A program made the position numbers and the translations under genes. Shown here piece by piece: positions 38,081 to 50,571 of a stretch of DNA of 64,000 nt. The notes beneath the pieces were generated by a model. That model was not told the DNA's origin. It saw only the letters and a list, made by a program, of their open reading frames with translations, and made no database searches. Origin of the DNA: Congeria kusceri (lineage: Eukaryota; Mollusca; Bivalvia; Myida; Dreissenidae); contig CM051029.1 in NCBI GenBank assembly GCA_027627225.1, positions 4,393,283-4,457,282 on the forward strand. Direction: 5' to 3'. Within the stretch, counting starts at the first letter, position 1, and each line of letters begins with the position of its first letter.

Positions 38081-39062
38081 CACAACGTACAATATTGCTA
38101 TTGGAGTATTATGTTAAATAATATATTCATCAATTAAATTGTTAATGCGACATATGATGGTAGAACGATTCTACAGAAGGATGATGCTAAATTTTGGTGG
38201 GCATAATGTGGCAGGATGACATGGTGAATATTAATTATTTTACTCTTAGTTATATGGGACTACTGTAATAATATACTGTGAAATGTACATGCCGTCGCTG
38301 GTAGAGAATACAATGGGTCTCATTTGTAACATAGAAATCTGTAACTAGCGTCTATAAAATGTAACATGTAACATAAAAGCTGCGATTATTAAACATTCAT
38401 TGATGACGTGTAAGGACGCGAAATTTTAACAAACCATTTCGGTCTGATCGCGGAATATCATAACGTTATATAAATAAACAAAAATACGTATAGCATGAAG
38501 TACGGATAATGACAATTAGATAAGCGCATACCATAGGTATGTTTTAATACATTTATATAGAACTGGTATTTTGTAGTTTTGCAACTTAGTTGAACACTAC
38601 TTCTAATAAAGAAAGTTGTTGCAATTTGTTAACGCATACGTATTTGTTGACAGATTTGAATATTTTTTTTGTAAATTGGGTATGAACAACCAAATGCTTT
38701 ATAACAAACAGTTGTGTGTATTGTATGATTTAATACTTATAATATTCTAATTGCGAAATGTGAAAAAAAAACTTTCTACAGACAGACATGGAACTAATGA
38801 TGAAATACTATATTGTGCAACATTAAACTTGATGCAAACATGTTGTTGCTTTTACAATGACTATACGGTTATAGCGCGATGTTTTTGACATGAATTCTGC
38901 GATATTACAGGACGATAAGCACTACGTGAATTTCAAACAATTAAACGCAAACCGAACAATAGCATTTAAAACTCAAATGTAAAATATTACATAGACTTAT
39001 TTGATGTTCGTAAACTCGCCATGGTTGTTACAAACTACTTTGCAACAGTGCTTTTTTTTTTC
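38081..39062. other. No gene recognised
   Basis: AT-rich flank of locus B. No open frame above 60 codons and no exon-like segment seen. Confidence 0.55.
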
Positions 39063-40402
39063 GGAACATCATGACTGTCTTATGTCGTCATGATTCGTGT
39101 CGTCTTGTTCAGGATTGTCTTATTATGTCAAAAAGACGTGTCATTATGTTAAAACAGCGTTTCATCATGTGCTAAGTGCAAGTGAACTTGTCAAAATAAT
39201 ATGGTATTATGTCAAAAAGACGTGGTATTATTTTAAAATAGCATTTCATCATGTGCTATGATCAGGTGAACTTGTCAAGGGAATATGTTATTATGTCAAA
39301 AAGACGTGTCATTATGTTAAAATAGTGTTTCATCATGTGATATGATCAATTGAACTTGTCAGAAGAATATGCTATTACGTAAAAAAGACGTTATATAATG
39401 TTAGAATATTGTTTCATCATGTGCTATGATCGGCTGAACTTGCCAAAAGAATAAGTTATTATGTCAAAAAGACGTGTTATTATTTTAAAATAGCGTTTCA
39501 TCATGTGCTATTATCGGGCGAACTTGTCAAGGGAATATGTTATTACGTCAAAAAGACGTCTCGTTATGTTAAAATAGTGTTTCATCGTGTGCTATGATCA
39601 GTTGAACTTGTCAGAAAAATATGTTATTATATAGAAAAGACGTGCTATTATATTAGAATAGTGTTTCATCATGTGCTATGATACGAACTTGTCAAAAGAA
39701 TATGTTATTATGTTGAAAATACTTTTCATTATGTCTACAACTAAAATTAACTTTTTTGACTTTAATGTCATTCACGCATGCTTTTATGTCTAATCGTATC
39801 AGTACTGTATGTTTTTTCGCCATTGTAGTGAGAGCATGCTGTTTTAGCTCAACAACAACAATGTCATTTGAACAAAATAACATACCGTTTATACAAAATG
39901 AATTTACTTAAGACTTGAATGGACACTGTGACAACAAAATAAAACGTACAATTGACATGACAGCACTTTTGAGTAACAAAATTACTCGAAAAGTATGCAA
40001 CATGAATTAATAACACAGCGTTTGGACATAATAAGACACAGTCTGAACAAATCAACAGCATACAGTTACAACTTTTAGACAAGACATAAAAACACACTAC
40101 ACTGACAAAATCACTCACTGCACTAATATGTTAACTTGCTCTCTTGACATGATCAAACGACATTCTAACATAACAACACAACAATTTGACATAGCAAGTC
40201 ACATAGTATACAAGGTAACGCCTTGCATTGATAAAACAACACGTGTAGATAACATAATATCACATGCGAAAGACAAACTCACATTATGAGTTTTCAAGAT
40301 GAACCGATATACTGACAAGACAACATTAAAGTTTGACATAATAACATATAATGCTAACATAATAACATAGCAGATGACAACATAAGACAGTCCTGGCGTT
40401 CC
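39063..40402. mobile_element. Inverted-repeat element with seven 84-bp internal repeats
   Basis: The ends 39063-39091 and 40374-40402 are inverted copies with 25 of 29 matches (core GACTGTCTTATGT). A second inverted pair (gttcag..tgtcttattatgtc) lies further in. The left half holds a strictly periodic 84-bp repeat; the word ttcatc recurs at 39161, 39245, 39329, 39413, 39497, 39581 and 39665. The right half is a much diverged inverted counterpart (many tgaca/aacataa words). No transposase is visible, so it would be non-autonomous. Bivalve 'pearl'-type elements with internal tandem repeats are a possible comparison. Confidence 0.65.
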
Positions 40403-40877
40403 ATAATATTTGTTCTCATTTTTAATTTGGATATGCATTGGTTTGGTGCGTGTAATGTATGCATGTAAAACTATGGTTAATAAGTTGGAGCAATATGCAT
40501 ACAGTAAGTATCGTTATGGCTATGTTTTGCCGGAAACATTTACTAATGACCAAAAACACAATAATGTTTGGATAATTAATCTTCGATGCAACATCTATGA
40601 TGAATTGTATACAAAACATGTTTTAGTAAACTATTCTCGTGGCTCTGTCAGTGTACGTGTAGGTGTATCTCACTTAGATAATAAATGTTTATACTCTATG
40701 CTTTTAATATCTTGTTTTTCAACAAAAACAAGACAATGACACAAAACAAGAAACAATCAAATAACAGTGTTGCAGTTTTGTTATTAGGTTAATATTTGCC
40801 GTCGAAATAACGTTGAATATTGTTTAAACGCACGTTTAACACGATACCTTTCAAGTTTCGGTTAATGCATGTATTGG

Positions 40878-40952
40878 CTATTGAGCTAGCGCAGTGGTTG
40901 GGGCACTAACTCCACACCCAGGCGGTCGGTGTTCTATTCCACGTCGATTTTT
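40878..40952 (+). repeat. tRNA-like (SINE-type) remnant
   Basis: GAGCTAGCGCAGTGGTTGGG resembles a tRNA A box, and GGTCGGTGTTCTATTCC a degenerate B box about 45 nt later, followed by a T-rich run. Not a plausible functional tRNA because the B box and acceptor ends are broken. Confidence 0.4.
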
Positions 40953-41859
40953 TTTATACACAATTTGTCCCAATTTTCGATGTGTCTCTAAATGTACATA
41001 AAGTAGGGGTGATGGGACAAACAAGGGTCCATACGTGGTACTTCAGCGCGGAAGGACTTCATAATTACTACGAAAACAAGTGAGGTAAGTATGTCTGCTT
41101 GAAGAGATTATTTTCGCAGAGAATGACACCATAATATTTTACACACTCTTTGGTTGACCACAAAATGATGCCTTCCGTATCTCTGCATTAAACATATCAT
41201 AACATAAAATTAGACGACAATGTATAGAACTAAATTGTTCATTAACACACTACGACATTACTTTTGAATATTTTCATTTATAAACCACATTATTACATTT
41301 CAAACATTATATTTTCTAGATCACACATATTTTGTTAATTAAATTCATCTAAAAACGGATATATGACTTGTTATATTGAACAATTAAAACACAATACCTG
41401 AAGATATAAGAGCATATGTGCAGTATTGTTATACAATAAACATATGATGCATACAAATATGATTATTAATAGTAACGATACACTTGTTAGTTAATACCCT
41501 TCAATGTGTCTCATTCTTTGTGGACAGAATACACGATGTAGAATCAATTCGATCAGCAATAATTCATAAAGGCTTAACGAAGGTTATTTCCACGTGGAAA
41601 CACTTTAATTATGAATCTCAAACATGTTGGTCAATACTCATCAGAATGTTTGGAGACCTTTCAGTACAACCTGTACATACATGCTTAGATCATATAAAAT
41701 CTATATTGGTCTTTTACATCAATCTTTAGTTTAAGTTACTGGTCTAGTGATCTGTCGATACAAAAGATGAATGAATATCAATACGGACCAAACAGATAGA
41801 TGATTAGATGTATACATGTGGTTTCATTGATGGATTGGTCGAGGAAACATATACTAGAA

Positions 41860-42160
41860 GTCAGGGCAGGCGTGAGGGCAACCAGGAAGACAGGCATGTA
41901 AGCAAGCAGACGTACGGGCAAATACACAGACGGACGGACGGATCGACAGACAGACAGACACACAGATAGACACACATCCTAACAAACACACAAATAGACA
42001 CGCACACACACACAGACAGGCAACCAGGAAGACAGACAGGAAGGCAAGCAGACGGATTGACAAATATACAGACAGACGGACGGATCGACAGACAGACACA
42101 CACGCAGAGACAAACCCAAAGACACACAGACACACAGACAGACTAATAGATAGAGGTTGA
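41860..42160. repeat. Degenerate ACAG/ACACAG microsatellite
   Basis: Irregular gacagacagac, gacacacag and caggcaagcag words over 300 bp, with an internal near-duplicate of about 120 bp ('caaccaggaagacag...gacggacggatcgacagacag' twice). Cys/Val/Leu-rich minus-strand frames here are artefacts. Confidence 0.85.
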
Positions 42161-43135
42161 TATAATAATTATGCAATCATGCTGTTATATAACAAAACAA
42201 ACAATGCGTGTCTAATAATGTTATTAATAACATACGAGGCCAATGAATGCAATAAAACTAAAATAAAAGTTACAAATAAACAATCAGACATCTACCAAAA
42301 AAAACAACATTAAATGGACACATTCACAAATTGACAAATTGCCTTTGTTTAATTGTTTTGTCGCAGATTCCAACAAAGACACGATATAGCACTCCTGACA
42401 CAGAATCATGTGGAAATGTGTCGTTTGCGGACAATCATCAATTTAGATAGATAATGTGTTTGTAACGGTTTTCGTCGGCAGTTTGGAAACATGTGTGTCA
42501 CTTATAGAGCATTAAAACAAACATTCATATTATATGTTTGAGTGGTTCAGTTGCTCGCGTAATATATTTTTGATCCCAGAGTTCGAAGTTTTGAGACCCA
42601 ACGAAAGCACCTGTTGTTACTTATTTTGGTTTTCTTTACATACTGCTGCTGTTTAATAGCCACGAATTAGAACGACTAAGTTTTGTTTATTGGGCGATAC
42701 AGAACGCTAATGCGAAAATTATATTTCGATTGTAGCATGATTTAACAAATATGAAGGCAATTGTAATGGGAACTACTTTTTACTGTGCTCCGCTAAGAAT
42801 CGGGACTTCTTTTGAGTTGTTTATTGGGTAGTTTAACAACGATACTTTTTTTCTTTGGCTAAAGAAAAATTAGCAAGTATCATGTTAGAACAGATTTTAA
42901 CGTATGAATTTCCAAACAGTTTTTTATGGAACTCGAGTGTGTCATGATCCTGAAAGAAGTACAAACATCACTAAACCTATAACATCGTTAGAGTAGTGCA
43001 GAACAGATAAGAATGATGGATGGAATACATGGCCACATTAAATTTTCACACCGTCAGCAATCGATATTTGACAGTAGTTTCGTTATGATTTTTTTCTAAG
43101 AAAATTGTCGGAAGGTTTTATAGTAAATATCAACA

Positions 43136-43185
43136 CTAACAACAACAACAACAACAACAACAACCACAACAACAACAACAACAAT
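43136..43185. repeat. (AAC)n microsatellite
   Basis: About 50 bp of AAC triplets with one CCA interruption. Confidence 0.9.
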
Positions 43186-45041
43186 AAACATAATTACAGT
43201 ACGTATCGTGTAGTACACTTGTTATTCAATGGGAAAACGGTTTGTAAAAAATCTGAGAAAAAAGCATATACTTAAGTATTGCAGATCACCAGTCAAACCT
43301 TATTCGCCTAGCTGTAAGAGGAAATAATATTATGTTAATTAATGGTATAAATGTTATTTCCCGTTTATCATCAATGATTCGTATTCACGAATTGTTGTTT
43401 GTTTGACGAATTGTCTTACATCGATGTTGCGTTAAACACATTGTCCAGTATACATGTGTAAATATTACGTTGTTGTCTGTTTACCTTCCCACCATACACA
43501 AAACCAGGTCTACTGTGCCAACGTTCCGACAACATGTGGCTGCTTAATAGTAATTGGAGTTACAGGATATAAATTTTAACACCATATGATGAAATAAAAT
43601 AAGTTCACAGGCATAAGTTCTATGACATATCTCTGACGAGGACATTTTACTGTTACGACTTTCCATTAAAAAGTAATCTATTCTTCTCTGCTAACATTAT
43701 TAGAAACATTGTTGTTGTAGGTTCATAAAACCAATAACTTACCACGCGTAATCATTATGACAATATCATAAGAAAATGGGCACAATTTAAAAAATACAGT
43801 AAACGTGTAGAAGTAAATAACTGCGTGCGTGTTTACTTCGTTAGTATTAGTGTTTTGTACACTAAAATAACAAAATATTTTGGTGTATGACTGTACAGTA
43901 TTATACGTTTACAAATCGCCTACAATAAGTTTTTTTCCAAACCCTTCTTCTTGTATTTTAAATTAAAATGTATGAATATTTAACTTCGTTGGGTAATGTA
44001 TATCCTTATGTATCTAATCAAGTTATGCATTAACTTTGCGTGAACTCGAAATATGACTTTACACGCGTTTCTCGTATTATTCATACAAACTTTCGACACT
44101 TACGAAATATATTACAATAATTCCTTTCTTTAAATGAAACTTTGCTCGCTTGTCTGCAAATACGTTTGCTGCCGTAATCCATTTATTGAATACAAGTTCG
44201 CTTTAATTGTATATTGAGTAAGTTAAAATCAGTTAAGTAAGTTAAATTTATTGCATGATCTATCTATTAAGCGTATAAAAACATGCCAGAATGAGACTTG
44301 TTTTTCATTATACAAATTTGCTATTATCATTTTACTTTTTTTAAATGAACGCCACACCAATAAAGCTTTGATTGTTTTAATTAAATATAACTGACCACTT
44401 CATATGTGCTGTCTGTCAGTGTTCCAGCAATGTCACTGGATAGGGCGCTCTATGAATAAAGTTGATAGACTACTTTAAACCAACATTATTTTAATAGAAG
44501 TATATTGAATTAAATGACAATATGGCATGCTAGTTTATGCATTGTTTTTGTTATGTACAGCAATATGCTGAACTCAAATTGTTGTTCGTCAAACATGATT
44601 ATCTCTCTTAAAACATCTCTGCTTTCAGCGTTTGAATTCATTTATTCGCTGCACAAATTAACACACTTCAAACCAAAACAAACCAAAGTGCACATTTTGA
44701 AATTAAATAACTTCCAACTTTGAATTGATACCAATCTAACTCAGCTCAAGCCTTTTCTAAGCTTACCTGAGCAAAAAGTGCAGAGCAATATATATTGCGC
44801 GCCACTTGTCTATCATCTGTTTAGATACCATTTGCACAAGACCCAACAACACCACAATTAGGCTTTCCAACTGAAAATAATGTAAGGTTTCTATACTTTC
44901 AAACAGTCTGAATTTTTTACATTCCACAACAGGTTTTATAATCGTGGCCACTTATTTGCTATAACGGTGGAATTATACACAACCATTTTCTTTTTCTTTA
45001 TTGTATGCAAAACAATAGATAAAAGCTAGATTGATGCGAAT

Positions 45042-45323
45042 ATGGTTTTGCAAAAAATGCATAGTTCGTGTTATATTATTATTCGTGTGTTTGTTTTAAC
45101 ATCAACCTTGCAGTGGAGATCAATACACAACATAGAGAAATGTATCTGGTTTAGTCTATTTGCATGGGTAGTCGCTATCATCATATTACCGTTATTTCTT
45201 AACATTGACAGGGTGTCGAGCGCCGATTCGAAAGTCTTACCTGGGACCCATTTAGGAAGCAGTTTATTTCCACATAATATCTTGCATGAACGTACACAGT
45301 TCGATGTTATAAACGGTATGTAG
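45042..45323 (+). other. Unrecognised open frame with a hydrophobic helix
   Basis: A frame of about 90 codons. An internal TTAACATCAACCTTGCAG could be an acceptor, and the frame reaches AACG|GTATGT, a plausible phase-1 donor. The middle holds a hydrophobic segment (WFSLFAWVVAIIILPLFL) preceded by KC and followed by a hydrophilic stretch, like a signal anchor. It could be an orphan exon or chance; no domain is recognised and no partner exon was found. Confidence 0.25.
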
Positions 45324-47116
45324 ACAGCGGCAGTTACACGTATTATGCAAATATCCTCAGCGCAACAACGCACACGAACAAAACGAAGACAATTAAGTGT
45401 TACCTTATGCTGATAAAGTTCTTAAGTGTCTTGTCATTTTGTCCAAACTATATTTTGAGTGTACTCATGCATTAATGGGTGTAACATATAGTATATAACC
45501 GTGTCTGACCATGATACACAGAACTTTCAACAAACTTGTACTGAAGTCGAAAATAGTTATTTGTTTCCGCTACATATTCTTGGTGTGTACAACCATATGA
45601 TGTTTCTAATTGCACACGTTTCATATCGACCTAAAATAAATAAGGTACCTTCATATTTTGTTAGGTTTTCAAAATGATATTTAACATCTAATTAGTATTG
45701 CCTATTAGTTGATAAAAGTTATCATTTTAATAAAACATGCATTGTGCGTAGGCATCAGTGATTTGCATATTCGAGTTATACATTAAAATATACCTGTGAT
45801 CTTCCATCCTCAGACAACGTATCCGATTTGAACGCTTACACGTTACACGTGCGATGATAATTATACCGTTGTTTTTATAGATAACAATTTCCCAATGAGT
45901 TGTTACGATCAGTATTCCATACTAAAACACGTATTTGCTTCAACAATATAGCATGGCTCCCATTCGACAGAATAATGATCTCTAACGTTGGATTAGATTT
46001 GCTGCCAATAGCATGACTAAGTGTATCACATGTGTACACCAGGTGAGCAGTATTGGTCAAAATATCCCTCTTGGTTTAGCTAAACTTCGTAAAACGCACG
46101 TCTTGTCTTATACCCATAGATCGTTGGGTTTTTTGAAAATTGTTTTTGATATGATTTGTTGTATCAATTGTTGAGGTCATTTTGAAGAATTATATGTTTA
46201 AATCGCGATTCTAACAGTTTTAAAGTTATTCTTCAATTTTTTGTTGATGGATGTATGAGCATTGAGAAACCGAGATTTTAGACAAGGGAACTTTATGAAA
46301 AGAGGACGCACATAATCTGCGGTAGGAAGAAAACAGTTTGATTGCAATATATAAAAAATGTGTCAATGTCGGTCAAAACATGAAGCATATAGTGACCATT
46401 AGAAAAGCTCTAGAAATAAGCATTTGCCTGAAATGTGTAAGATTATCGTGTTTTCTTGATGAACATCTATAGGACTGTATATGTTGTGATTTCATCACGT
46501 GATTACCAACAGTGTTATTTGTTGGCTTTCAGTTGTGTCATATGATTTCCCAAGAAAGCCGTGTTTATTGAAACTTGTAATAAACAATCACAATTTAAAA
46601 AAAAACCACACGTTTGGAATTTCAACAGGAACTGTGCCTTTTCAAAAGAGTACATTTGATTTCGAGAAATTACCGACCTTGTGATGGTGATGTCACAAAG
46701 AAGTAACATATACGCTTTCGAAGGACTGGTTTGAGGTTGGTGGTGAGTTTTGTTTTACAATATTAACCACTTGCACAGCAGCTGGTCTTTCTAATGAATA
46801 ATGTATAATGTTCATCAATATGTTTGTACAGATCAATTTGTATTCGGACATTTAGTTTTTAATTGACGCGTTGCTTCTATTTGGAGTTAATTAGCGTTGA
46901 ACTATGTGCGCCTAACCAATACAACATGTACTATTGCAAGTTACATGCATTTACTGCGCGTATGACATTTCAATAGGTTGTGTGTGTGCTTTCAATGCGT
47001 CAACCATATACAAATATAACTGATACACAATAATTTCAATAACGCAAAACCTATATTTTAATATGCTGCTACCCTTTCTTGTTTGAAAAGATTGGTATGT
47101 TTATTCCAACACAGAT

Positions 47117-47428
47117 ATGCCATTCGTTTCTCATTCTATGAACGCTATAATTTATTCACATGAGACACATATTTTTTGTCAGTTTTTGTCAGAATACAGT
47201 TTCAATTTAAAAACGTTTCAACCAATTTGGACAGGAATTATATCAGGGCCCAATACAGTTATATATTTTCTAGCTTGTTTAATTACATATAAAACCTTTA
47301 TTCCGTTCTGCACGGGATATAACAAGAAGAGTACAGATTGCGCCCCTATATGCAGGGTTTGCGTAGCTCGATGTCCCCTAACATATATGGTATCCCTGAA
47401 GATATGTCACACGACCCGTGTTTCTTGA
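47117..47428 (+). other. Unrecognised 103-codon open frame
   Basis: Preceded by ATTCCAACACAG, which would serve as an acceptor, and rich in Cys in its second half (PFCTGY, DCAPICRVCVARCPL). It ends in its own stop. No domain match comes to mind, and base composition is like the flanks. Probably chance or a relic. Confidence 0.2.
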
Positions 47429-49134
47429 CAATCTATTTCTGTGTCTTGGACTTTTATTACAGACAATATTAGTTCTATATGCAGTCTATATTGATTATTC
47501 AATTTAAAAATGTGCCCACTTAATGCGAGTTAACAAAGAGCATGAAATGCAAACTTGTTTTAAATATTCGATCCAAATGTATGTAAGTTTGTGTTCCTAC
47601 CAACTCTTTCCAAATTAAAATAAACAAAACACTTCGTTTTTTTTTAACTTCTTCTTCTATCAATTTAATACTTGAAGGGTATTGAACACCTGGAATAATT
47701 TATAAAAAAGTCACACGTTTAATCAAAACCACTTTTAGCTATTTATAATTATAATGATTTGTGCTAGATTAAAACAGTTTAATAACATACCACACAAAAT
47801 ACTGTACACAACGCACCAAGAAGCCTTAATTGTTTTTTTTTATTGGCATATACTGGATGTATTGTTATATAAAAGACCAAGAAAACTTTGCGAATATGTT
47901 ATTTGCAAATAAATCAAACCACTGGAACACAGGAGCGGTGTTCAAATGCGTTCAAAATATATTTACTGTTTTCCAGTAATTGAACATGGGGTGTTAGGTA
48001 CGTTTAGGGATTAGTGCCATAACTTATTAAGTTTTGATATTTTTCGCTGTATTGCCTTTATTTTAAATGGTTCCAATAGTCAGCACAATTGTTTTTTTTT
48101 TCAAAAGTCTCCCCGGAATACATTACACGCTTATGGAATCTTTAAACCCAATATTCACAACGGTTTTGAAAATTGTCTGACGGTATTCTTCTCGAACAAC
48201 GACAGGTACATGCAGATCTTCGACGCCATCAAACGTGTCGCATACTTAAATGACTAATGATTATTTCATGCACACTCGCAGTCTTTAATCCAGTTTGTAA
48301 CGAATGCACGTATTTTCCCTGTACCCAGAATAAATAAATTGGCCCGGTGGACCAACAAATTACTGATACTGTGTAAGATTTGAATACTGCCCTTTTTAAT
48401 CCGAAACTCTACTATTGTTATTGTTATTGTAACTCATGTTTGTACTGGCAGACACATTATTATGTGAAAAGTCCTTTACACGAATCTATATGAATACGAA
48501 TGTGACTTAATTCTTAGTATACGTGTGTGAGAGAAGTTTGCTAGTATAAATCAGATGCTAGTATAAATCAGATGTTTAAGCTTCAACGGTGCATGTGTTT
48601 TCTGATATAGTGGTCGAATTTAATTGTTGATTCCTAGTACCCAGTACCCGACGATATCTGAAGTCATACGAAAAGAGACTTTCCACAGGATCCAGCAAAC
48701 TTTACATTTGAGATAGTCATGTTCCTTAATTGGAGCGTTGTCATGCACTATTATGTCTAATTCGGATGCATAGCTCTCTTCTTAAGCTAGGCTGTGCACA
48801 TACTTACATCTTTAATACAGAATACAAGCAGTTGAATAACATGTTTCTCCGTATGTGCAACTCCAGTTCATTTGTTTGTTTTTTTGCGTCCATCTTTATT
48901 CAGAACTGTTCTAAACACGATGAGGATATCTTGGCCCGTCTTCACCAACCTTTTCCTAGACTCAATACTAAGAACAAAGAGTACATGTATTATTGAAACT
49001 GTTCTGTTGTTTGAACGCTGCATATTAGAATCGTACTTGGAAAGATTCTCCATTTTAATTGCAATAGTTGTTATTACAAACCAGTGTTACTGACATAAGC
49101 ATCATTGCTATTTGCTATTTAGTCTTAGTCTGTA

Positions 49135-49362
49135 CGGACCTCTTTATTCTTAAGTGACTGTCTAATAATGGAACCAGTGAATACGTGGATCTTTATTCCT
49201 AAGTCTACGAATGGGTTGGTGAATGCGGACCTCTTTATTCTTAAGTCTAAGAATGGTTTAATGAATACGGGCCTCTTCATTCGTAAATATAAGAATGGGT
49301 TGGTTCATATGGGCTTCTTTATTATACGCTCTGAGAATAGACTGGTGAATACGTTTTTATAA
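49135..49362 (+). repeat. 42-bp minisatellite with in-frame 14-residue peptide repeat
   Basis: The word tctttatt(c/a) recurs at 49141, 49190, 49232, 49274 and 49316; the last three intervals are exactly 42 bp. Because 42 is divisible by three, one frame (49168-49362, start GTG or ATG-like) stays open and reads a 14-residue repeat of the type KSKNGLMNTGLFIL. No splice sites, signal or promoter are visible, so a protein product is not claimed. Confidence 0.7.
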
Positions 49363-49653
49363 CCAAGACAAAATCATTAATAACATCAGAATTATTATCA
49401 TTTACTGTAAATACATATGACTATGTTGGGTTTATTAGCACGAACACGAATGCCAACACTTGACTAAATATTACTATTCACAGTACAATAAATGATTAAA
49501 TCATGTATTACTTATGTATTTAGTTCAGAACAAACAACGATATCAGCTCCAGATAAAGAGAATACCACTTATTCCAGTACGTTTTTTTTAACCAAGACAA
49601 AATCATTTATAACATCAGAATTATTATTATTTACTGTAAATACATATTATTAT
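49351..49653. repeat. Direct duplication of about 75 bp
   Basis: 49351-49425 and 49579-49653 share 'taaccaagacaaaatcat', 'aacatcagaattatta' and 'tttactgtaaatacat' with few differences, 228 bp apart. Confidence 0.75.
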
Positions 49654-49752
49654 GTTTATGTATAAAGGTCAGTATCAGGCTAATATGTTCGTGCTATAAT
49701 AAACGTTTATAAAGCATAATATATCAACCATGTTTGAACCTGTGTTATCCAG

Positions 49753-50376
49753 ACAACACAGACGAATGCCCATTGGCGTTAATTATTGGTCCTGTTGCTG
49801 GTGGAATACTAGCAGGCGCAGGAGCAAGTGTTTTAATCCCGAAAGGTAATTTTTATCTAATAGTGTAAAATTATTGTTATTATATTTGAATATATGACCT
49901 AGTCTAATAACAAAAGCCGTTAGAGTTAGAACTTTTACAAGAGACCGCACTTGATAGTATACTCGCATTCTATTCGCAGTTGCGTGCTGACATAGGGCTA
50001 GCCTAGTATTAATCTGACAATTGCTGATGTTACCCACCTGTTAAAGACGCGATGAGTCTTCCATTGTTTAACTATAGATATAACTACTAGTAATATACAC
50101 TATGTTTCAGAATTCAATACTGTTGTATTTTCACAACGAGTATTGTATGCGAATTAATCTTTTTTTTATATTTTTATGCGTTATTTTTAAGTTGTGGAAT
50201 TTTGCAAGCGTGATGCCGATGGAGAATCACGCAACAACGACAGTGACACGCAAACAAGGAGAGACGAGTATTTTAATATGGAAGATGTAAATATTGACAT
50301 GGACTTTCAAGAAGAAAAACACATCAAACGTACTTGCACAAAAGCAACGCAAACAAAGGGAGGCGATCGTGGCTAA
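49753..50376 (+). pseudogene. Locus D: TM exon plus tail exon of a fourth receptor copy
   Basis: Exon 49753-49845 (93 nt, phase 1-1; acceptor GTTATCCAG, donor AAG|GTAATT) encodes DNTDECPLALIIGPVAGGIL, then AGAGASVLIPK, a glycine-rich TM segment like gene A's. Exon 50192-50376 (acceptor TATTTTTAAG) joins in phase and encodes VEFCKRDADGESRN, TRRDEYFNMEDVNI, MDFQEEKHIKR and a terminal TKATQTKGGDRG, then TAA. EYFNM parallels gene A EYVNM. No Ig or FN3 exon lies upstream in the 9 kb examined, so this is a truncated copy or the end of a gene with very distant 5' exons. Both exons are fully open, so recent truncation or an active gene cannot be excluded. Confidence 0.55.
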
Positions 50377-50565
50377 ATTAACCAAGAAGGATACACATAG
50401 AAATGTGGTCGCAATGTTAAATTACATCATAAGAGAAAGACAACATAGGAAGCATAAAACATGTTTCCATATCGGTATATACATACATGTATATTCACAT
50501 ATATACAAGGTATACAGACTGCAGAGGCGAACATAATGTTATGAGAGTATTAACATTACCCTAAC

Positions 50566-50571
50566 AATAAA
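50566..50571 (+). terminator. Poly(A) signal after locus D
   Basis: AATAAA about 190 nt past the locus D stop, in CTAACAATAAAG. A further cluster (aataaataaag) lies near 50693. Confidence 0.4.

Larger units (their letters stand above)
40403..49134. other. Intergenic, no receptor-family exon recognised
   Basis: About 8.7 kb. Contains tRNA-like remnants (40880-40950), a degenerate ACAG-type microsatellite (41860-42160), an (AAC)n tract (43136-43185), and two unrecognised open frames at 45042-45323 and 47117-47428 described separately. Nothing else supportable. Confidence 0.5.

Noticed and set aside
41778..42176. Cys/Leu/Val-rich minus-strand frames of 65-93 codons
   Set aside because: Artefacts of the degenerate ACAG microsatellite; mutually overlapping frames with the same composition.
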